From positions 29,695,836 through 29,759,835 of the forward strand of contig CM065381.1 of NCBI GenBank assembly GCA_033060915.1: a stretch of DNA of 64,000 nucleotides, read 5' to 3'. Positions 58,301 to 64,000 of this stretch are shown here, piece after piece; the first letter of the stretch is position 1; every line of letters begins with the position of its first letter. The DNA is from Euryodendron excelsum (Eukaryota; Streptophyta; Magnoliopsida; Ericales; Pentaphylacaceae). The position numbers and the translations under genes are program-made. Below the pieces are notes generated by a model. The model saw only the letters and a program-made list of their open reading frames with translations, had not been told where the DNA came from and did not search any database.

Positions 58301-61300
58301 GAACAAACTTTAAATAATAACTTAGTAAGCTTTGCTTGTATACAAAATGTCAAAGAACTCAAAAATAAAAATCTCATAAATATTCCATGCTAATTATAAT
58401 CCACAGAGCAAGCAACAGTGGCTGATAAAGATATATATATATATATATGTATAGAGAAATACCTGGCCAATTTGTTCCATGAAGTCCTTCACGACAGGGC
58501 GAGCCCCAACTCCAGTAGACCAGACCACCATTCCGTGGGGTATAGAGAAAACCTCCCCACTTGATTTCATCTTCATGTTAATAAACATATCAGAAACGCT
58601 TACAACCCGAGATCCCGTTAAGACTTCAATGCCATCTCTTTGAAATTTCTGTTCAGCAAACGAACTGATTCTTTCATCAAACCTACAGAGACATGAGAAA
58701 CAAGACCTCCTGAGCTTTCAAGTTCAGAACTCACCTTTTTATTGCAGGATCATACTGTAGAGACTATATCATCCAAAATATATTAAATGAGCCAAACTGA
58801 TTCCAACAGAGTAGTTGATCATGTACTATCAAAAGCGAACAAAGATAGCAAAGAGGCATTGAAAAGTACAAGGCTTCTCAACTTATAGGGAGGACATGGC
58901 GGTATATTATATAAAAAGCTCATAGACTGGAATGCAACCAATAAACTGACCAGTGACAAAAGCCCAGTGAGAATATTTCCCATCTACTTGTCAATATAAT
59001 CTATGCTCAGAAAGCTACTCAAACTTCATAGAGATGAGTCCCATACAAAATACACACAAAAACAATTAAATATACATCAGGCAAAGAAAACAGTACAGCT
59101 TAGTAAGACCCATTTCAAGCAAATGGGGAACATGTTCTTAAGTACATTTAAGTTCCAAGACTGGGGGCATGCAAAATTCAGCAGTCATTGTTCAAGCTCT
59201 GTTCCTGAAGTTTGATTCATTCTCAATAGCCATGAGATGATCATGTTAGGGTGAGCATCATTGCTAAGTATGAGGCACTCAGATCCTTTTTTACCGCCTC
59301 AAGCCATGTGCTCCTTGGCTTTATTTTTCCTGGACTGGTATGGAATCATTTCTAATTGTTTACTGTGTAGGGGAATGTTAACGTTAGGAATATAAGAAGA
59401 TGCCTGATGGGCAGTTAAGGAATAACATGTCCAAAGATGACATAAAAGTGTGAGAATTTTAAGATACTTCAGTCGTAAGATGAGAAAGCATAGATATAAC
59501 TTATAAGAACTGAGTGCATGGATAAGAAGCTACAGATAGCAACAACTGTAGACAAGAATAGACAAAAGATGACAAAAATGGTTTGGTCATTACAACCACC
59601 ACCACTAATTTAAGCAGTTTGACAAATTGATTTGTCTCAAATGCAGCCGCTATAGATTCAAAGAGCAAGGCCAACAAGTACAGTGCTTGAGGCTTACTAC
59701 CTATGATAGTTTATAATTTTTCCAACAGGAACAATCATAAGGCAATGAATGGGGTTTCTTCATCAACCTGAAATGAAACAATGAAAGTAGGTCCACTGGA
59801 AAGATGGAAGGTACTCAACAATGCCTTACACATTTCTTCGCGGTTGGTTATACAAAACGCAAGAGCCAAAACCAAAGGAAGACTGGACCAGAAAAAGCTA
59901 AAATCTTGGGAAAGAAAAAATCATGACATTTCAAATACAAAGCATCTTATAAATGATATGGTACTGAAAATCTCATTTCCACCATTTAAGAAGAAAAGGC
60001 AGCATATAGAACTATTAGATTTATTACGACACCATAGTAGTCCCTCACAATATGTTCAAGTTTGATATTAGACTGAAGTTAAGTACGCTATATCCTTACG
60101 TGTTCAATATATGGTCTCCAGATTGGATCACTGTTATTTTCACTAGATCTTTGACTGAAGGATATAACTTGACCAAGTCTTCCTGGACAAAGTCATGCAG
60201 CTCTGCAGCAAATTCCACACCAGTTGGACCACCACCCACAATTATAAAATGGAGGTTTGTTCTTCGTTCTTCCTCAGTCAGTCCAGGAAGAACAGCCTTT
60301 TCAAAACAATCTATCACAGTCCTACGGATCTTTTGAGCGTCCTCTACTTCCTGCATGAGATGCCAGAGTACTTTTCAATAAAAGCAAGAGTATATCATTG
60401 CTGTACAGATCATCCTGAGTGAAGCAGGGCTGACTCTTACCTTCAGAAAATGGCAATACTCCAAGACACCAGGTGTGTTAAAAGTATTTACTTGTGCTCC
60501 TATTGCAACGATCAAATAATCATATTCTAGAAAAAACTCATTACTTCCCACTAAGTTCTCCTGCAGATTAGACTGGCAGAAAACTCTTTTGTTTTCTGCA
60601 TCAATTTTGAGACATTCTGCTTCCAAAAAATTAATTTCTCCAGTTCTCTGTCAGGGAAAAACAGATATGCATTAGCAAATTGCTATAATAAATTGAATAG
60701 AAGACATGCTACAAATTTTCACACAGCAAGATGAATGCAATCCTAGAGCACTAAATAGAGAGTAATGATTGCACACCTAAGAATCCACAAAGTTGCTTTA
60801 ATCTTTTTTATGTAGTGAAACTGACTATTTATTTTGCCTCCTAATAATGGCAATACATTTTCCAAACAATATGCAGAAAAAATGAAACTGCAATTCGATG
60901 ATCAATTTGTTATTTTCCGGATATCCTTTATGAACTATATGAACACATAATAACAAAAGATCATTTCTAATTAATACCAATTATAGAAATATTTCTAGTT
61001 TGTGCAACAAAAATGCAGTTAACAAATTTCCAATTTTACCTTCTTTATCATATTCCGAATTGGCTCCACAATGCTTCGTGCCTCCACTGTTCCACATGTG
61101 ACACTAGGTAACAAAGGAGTGAATGCAAAATAGTTACGAGGGGAAACCACCTGAACATCATACGATGAAATGTCGAGATCCTTTAGAAAACTGGTACCAG
61201 CCCATCCTGTTCCAAGCACCACTACCCTCTTCTTCTTGAATTCCGCTTGACTATTCTCACCATTGTGTTTGCCACTATCTGACTCTGAGAATGCCACAAG

Positions 61301-61310
61301 ACCTCCACTA
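55314..61310 (-). CDS. NDB1: External alternative NAD(P)H-ubiquinone oxidoreductase, NDB1 type (exon 1 not found)
   Basis: Nine exons join in phase: 61310-61040, 60647-60441, 60350-60100, 58682-58463, 58291-58187, 57404-57141, 57035-56914, 55617-55498, 55401-55314 (stop TAA). They give 548 residues; the family has about 570-580, so only about 25-30 N-terminal residues (mitochondrial leader) are missing. The first dinucleotide fold has LGTGWAGTSFLKDLD (32 on), the second IVGGGPTGVEFAAELHDF (196 on). An EF-hand loop DKDNSGTLTSEE lies at about 362-373, and the family C-terminus SDWTRRYIFGRDSSRI is intact. The enzyme sits on the outer face of the inner mitochondrial membrane and passes electrons from cytosolic NAD(P)H to ubiquinone without proton pumping, under Ca2+ control. 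The second fold's strand ends ITVIQSGDHIL: glutamine (residue 235) in place of the glutamate of NADH-type NDB2 enzymes, the known mark of NADPH-preferring NDB1. No stop or frameshift was seen. Confidence 0.92.
55887..56406. mobile_element. MITE with about 125-base terminal inverted repeats in an NDB1 intron
   Basis: The left arm TTAATTACAACCACACCTCC, continuing to ctactagcaat near 56008, is mirrored by the right arm (about 56285-56406). In reverse complement the right arm reads TTAATTACAAACACACCCCT and ends in ctcctattagcaat. Long shared words include tctcaaattctaaaacgtaa and gtatcaatcaacccc. The element is 520 bases and lies in the intron 55618-56913 between exons 8 and 9. No TSD could be fixed. 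Confidence 0.85.
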
Positions 61311-63410
61311 CTGCAGAAACTAATATATATATAATAAGAAGTACAATTCACAAGAAAAAATGGCTACAAACTGAATATCAGAACATTGTTGGTAAAACAT
61401 CTAGAACAACTCACTCAGATTCTCCATTTCACTAAGAAATTAAACCATAGACCTTAGTTGTTGTATTTCTCACATACTTTGGAATAGCTTCACAAATGTG
61501 TTGAGCTATCTTACAAGGAGGGCCAAATGATCACATTGCAGAGGTCATTCAATCAGGAGGTCTGGGAGGCAACTAGGAGAGAACAGGATCAAAGCCAGTA
61601 GGCATACACCGCCTGGCCTGTTTTGTTGCTCATCCCAAATAATCATACCATATTATTGTCATTCTTGAGGTAAGTATTGTCAACAACATTACCAACATAA
61701 AGCAAGTAAATATAATACTATTTCCCTCCTTGGGAAGATCCAACAGGACAACACAATTTTTAGAGAAAAAAAAACGTTTTTCATAAGACTTCAGCTATTC
61801 AATCAAACCAGTCTTCTTCAAGTGGAATGCTTTGAGTAGAAAGTAACCAGGGATAAGGTAGAACTATGGGTTCTCCACTGAGGAATTGAGGTGTTCTCTC
61901 AAGTTCTTTTGGGGCAACCATTACTGATGCACATTAATCACTTCACCTTAAATCTCAAAGCTTTTATTCTGCTTGATCTACAAGGCTTATCCTCACCACT
62001 CTCAAAGGTGTGGCACAGGATGAAATATTATCATTGTCATCAGTTATCTTGCAAATCATTAAGGGCCCATACATAACTAGGAATTCATACTGGGATATGC
62101 AGAACTAGAATTTGCTGCTATTGAAGATTAATTTTGAAAATCCTTGCCTGTTTTAGACCCCATGTATAGTCACTAGAATACTTGGTATTTACTAAACAGG
62201 AAACATCTTAAAATTCAGATGCCTTAAGGGTCCTTATTCTTTAACGTTTGCATAAAGAAGAGTCATCAGACCATCATTCAAGAGCATGACTCTAGATCAA
62301 TCCAGGAATAATCAGTACTTTCAGTAACTCAACTAAATTTAGCAACATGTGACCTCTCTTCTCTTCACCAAATTGAAAACTGCCTCTTGTCCCTAATAAT
62401 GATGGAAAAGATGAGAATATAATTTGATTAAAATTTCTTACCTGTCTATTAGCCATTATATATAGTGTAGAAGGCTCACAATAATTATCATAATCCCAGT
62501 GCCCATAAGTTTTATTTATCTTGATTGAACTTCGAGGGAATATAAATTCAAAGGATTCCCAAATTTCTACAAGCTGAGAAATCTCAATTCCCACCATTCA
62601 CCAGGACTCAACAAGTTCAAAATACTTCTACTATAAAGACAGTTGGTCTAAGAAGTAAAGAATAGACGCCTGAATACTAAATATAACTGCATAGACTGAA
62701 GTTCTGAGTTATTGATAAGAATAGTAGATGTTCAAATCTTTTTTCGTAAATTAAACTTTCAACCAGTTTGTCCTAGCTCCTGAGGTGTGTAACTCAGATT
62801 CATTTGTCACGAAATCAAATATTGCATTTGCGCCATAAAGTAGCAAATTTTAAGAATTTTAGTATACACATCAACCAACAAGCCCAGATCCCAACTATTT
62901 GGGTCCACTAAATGAATTCCTTTTGCCATCTAGTTCTGTCTAGAGATACATACTCTATAAGCCATGTATTTTCACCCTCCAATTGAGTATACTTCATAAG
63001 CCATGTCTTTTATCACTCGGATTGAGTATCAGGCTGAACTACTCCAACGAAAATCCTTGTCAGCAACCCAACCCCATTATCAATTTTTTGTCTGACATGG
63101 CTCCCTGACAAGCTGGGCTCTCATTGAGAACGGTTACAGAATTATGTTAAGGAGGATAACCTTTAATAGGAAAGTTTTGGTAGAAGCTCTATATCTTACC
63201 AATTATGAGACCCCTCAAGCTGCTTTTGATTAGGAACTACTTAAAATCCTATCAATGTTATACTAAACTAGATTTACAATTACTTTTTAAAAAAAAAAAA
63301 CTGGACAAGCATTTTAAGAGTTACTATGCATTTTATTAGTGCACAACCAGCAGTACCGAGCCCAAAGCAGCCTTAGCATTTGGTGTTCTACCCTCACAGA
63401 AGCAGGTCCT
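61311..63410. other. Region 5' of the recognised NDB1 exons
   Basis: It should contain the first intron of the NDB1-type gene, and perhaps exon 1 and promoter on the minus strand. I looked for a minus-strand ATG frame of about 70-90 bases ending in a phase-2 donor and found none that fits the family. A clean donor (acag/GTAAGA) at 62451-62452 follows a five-codon frame of the wrong phase. No other gene seen. Confidence 0.35.
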
Positions 63411-63455
63411 TGCTCTCTCTCTCTCTCTCTCTCTCATATGCACACACACACATAC
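63411..63455. repeat. (CT)n and (CA)n microsatellites
   Basis: About 12 ct units followed closely by cacacacacaca. An (ATT)n tract lies further on at about 63660-63690. Confidence 0.85.
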
Positions 63456-64000
63456 AAAAAAACACGAACAATCGTACATCATTTTTCAGATACATCATCA
63501 AACTAATCATTAGCCATTCCATTGCCATTCAACTTTTCTTAAACTCTGTCATGTAACCCATAAAACTTGGCAACCACTATGATCGTAGACAGGCCAAACG
63601 GATGAACACATAATCAAATTGAATTTTGGTAACTAAAGGATATGCATCTCTTTTTTCTTTTTATTATTTTATTATTATTATTATTTTTTTTTTGATCTTC
63701 TGGCATATTGAGAGTCCTTTTTTGTAGATGTAATGATGGTTGTAGAAGAACCCCAGAAAATAGTCATCACACACCTTCAATTTGATTCAAATTTTTTTTT
63801 CCAAGTCTACTTGTCTCAGTCATAGTCGGCTATTTTCTTGGGTGCAGCTGCAGCCTTGGAACATATAATTAAGTATACAGGACAGGACGCTCCATTCAGG
63901 AGATTAATTTTCTCACTGTACATGTATACCATGGACACTACTATGTAAGAGCTAGATTTAAGCAACAAATCAAAGTGGCCCTCTTCTTCTTGACATATTA

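Noticed and set aside
62292..62597. 101-residue minus-strand frame upstream of the NDB1 exons as a candidate first exon
   Set aside because: The strong donor at 62451-62452 follows MANRQ in phase 0, while exon 2 needs a phase-2 donor, and the sequence has no mitochondrial-leader or family resemblance.
63816..63854. Possible terminal exon on the minus strand ending AAAPKKIADYD then TGA
   Set aside because: Only 12-13 codons, weak acceptor, and no recognisable family; may be the 3' end of a gene beyond the window but cannot be supported.
1..64000. tRNA, rRNA, organellar insert, or antiviral/biosynthetic gene cluster
   Set aside because: Reading for tRNA B-box words, rRNA text and clustered co-oriented enzyme genes gave no support. 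The window is explained by transposons and a few unrelated plant genes.

Overview
This is a repeat-rich nuclear segment of a flowering plant, most likely a eudicot. The signs are spliced genes with GT-AG introns, AT-rich intergenic DNA, nested plant LTR retrotransposons, and protein families typical of plants (small secreted LysM proteins, a PPR protein, an external alternative NAD(P)H dehydrogenase). I see no organellar, bacterial or viral gene set, and I cannot name the species from sequence alone.

Layout. 1-9126: the 3' part of a decayed Athila-like Ty3/gypsy element (pol remnant, internal polypurine tract, env-like remnant, second polypurine tract, 3' LTR). A foreign 2.13 kb solo LTR (6080-8209) sits inside its LTR with a perfect AGTCT target-site duplication. 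9139-11685: a truncated reverse copy of a second, very long LTR family (about 5 kb, starting TGTAAGCACC and ending GCGCGACA). 11690-22300: a tandem-duplicated segment with two intact two-exon genes for 95-residue secreted LysM proteins, a RING-H2/ATL-like gene scrap, and a 5'-truncated LINE. 22334-32440: a Ty1/copia element (LTR, primer-binding site, gag remnant) split by a 5 kb-class solo LTR (23305-32051, TSD TTGGT), itself split by a reverse solo LTR of the same family (23444-26974, TSD CCAGG). 33160-34690: orphan flank copies of the LysM duplication without a LysM gene. 34749-35772: small MITE-like pieces. 36178-41179: a third copy of the long LTR, complete and solo. 43727-45190: an intact single-exon gene for a 487-residue basic coiled-coil protein of unknown function. 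48993-53293: a broken pentatricopeptide-repeat gene whose long intron has taken up LTR fragments. 55314-61310: on the minus strand, nine exons of an NDB1-type external mitochondrial NAD(P)H dehydrogenase; its first exon was not found.

The expressed content is thus two LysM proteins (likely apoplastic, chitin/glycan-binding type), one uncharacterised nuclear-type basic protein, and one respiratory-chain bypass enzyme. They show no operon-like or pathway link. The genes sit as islands between transposon nests, and several duplications (LysM flanks, PPR 3' end) were broken up by later insertions. The most informative structure is the long-LTR family: three complete copies, all solo, two nested head to head as a multi-kilobase inverted repeat, with tandem repeats and conserved palindromes in the presumed U3 region. 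I saw nothing I would call a new molecular system. The exon models come from splice consensus, reading-frame phase and family resemblance, not from alignment or RNA evidence.
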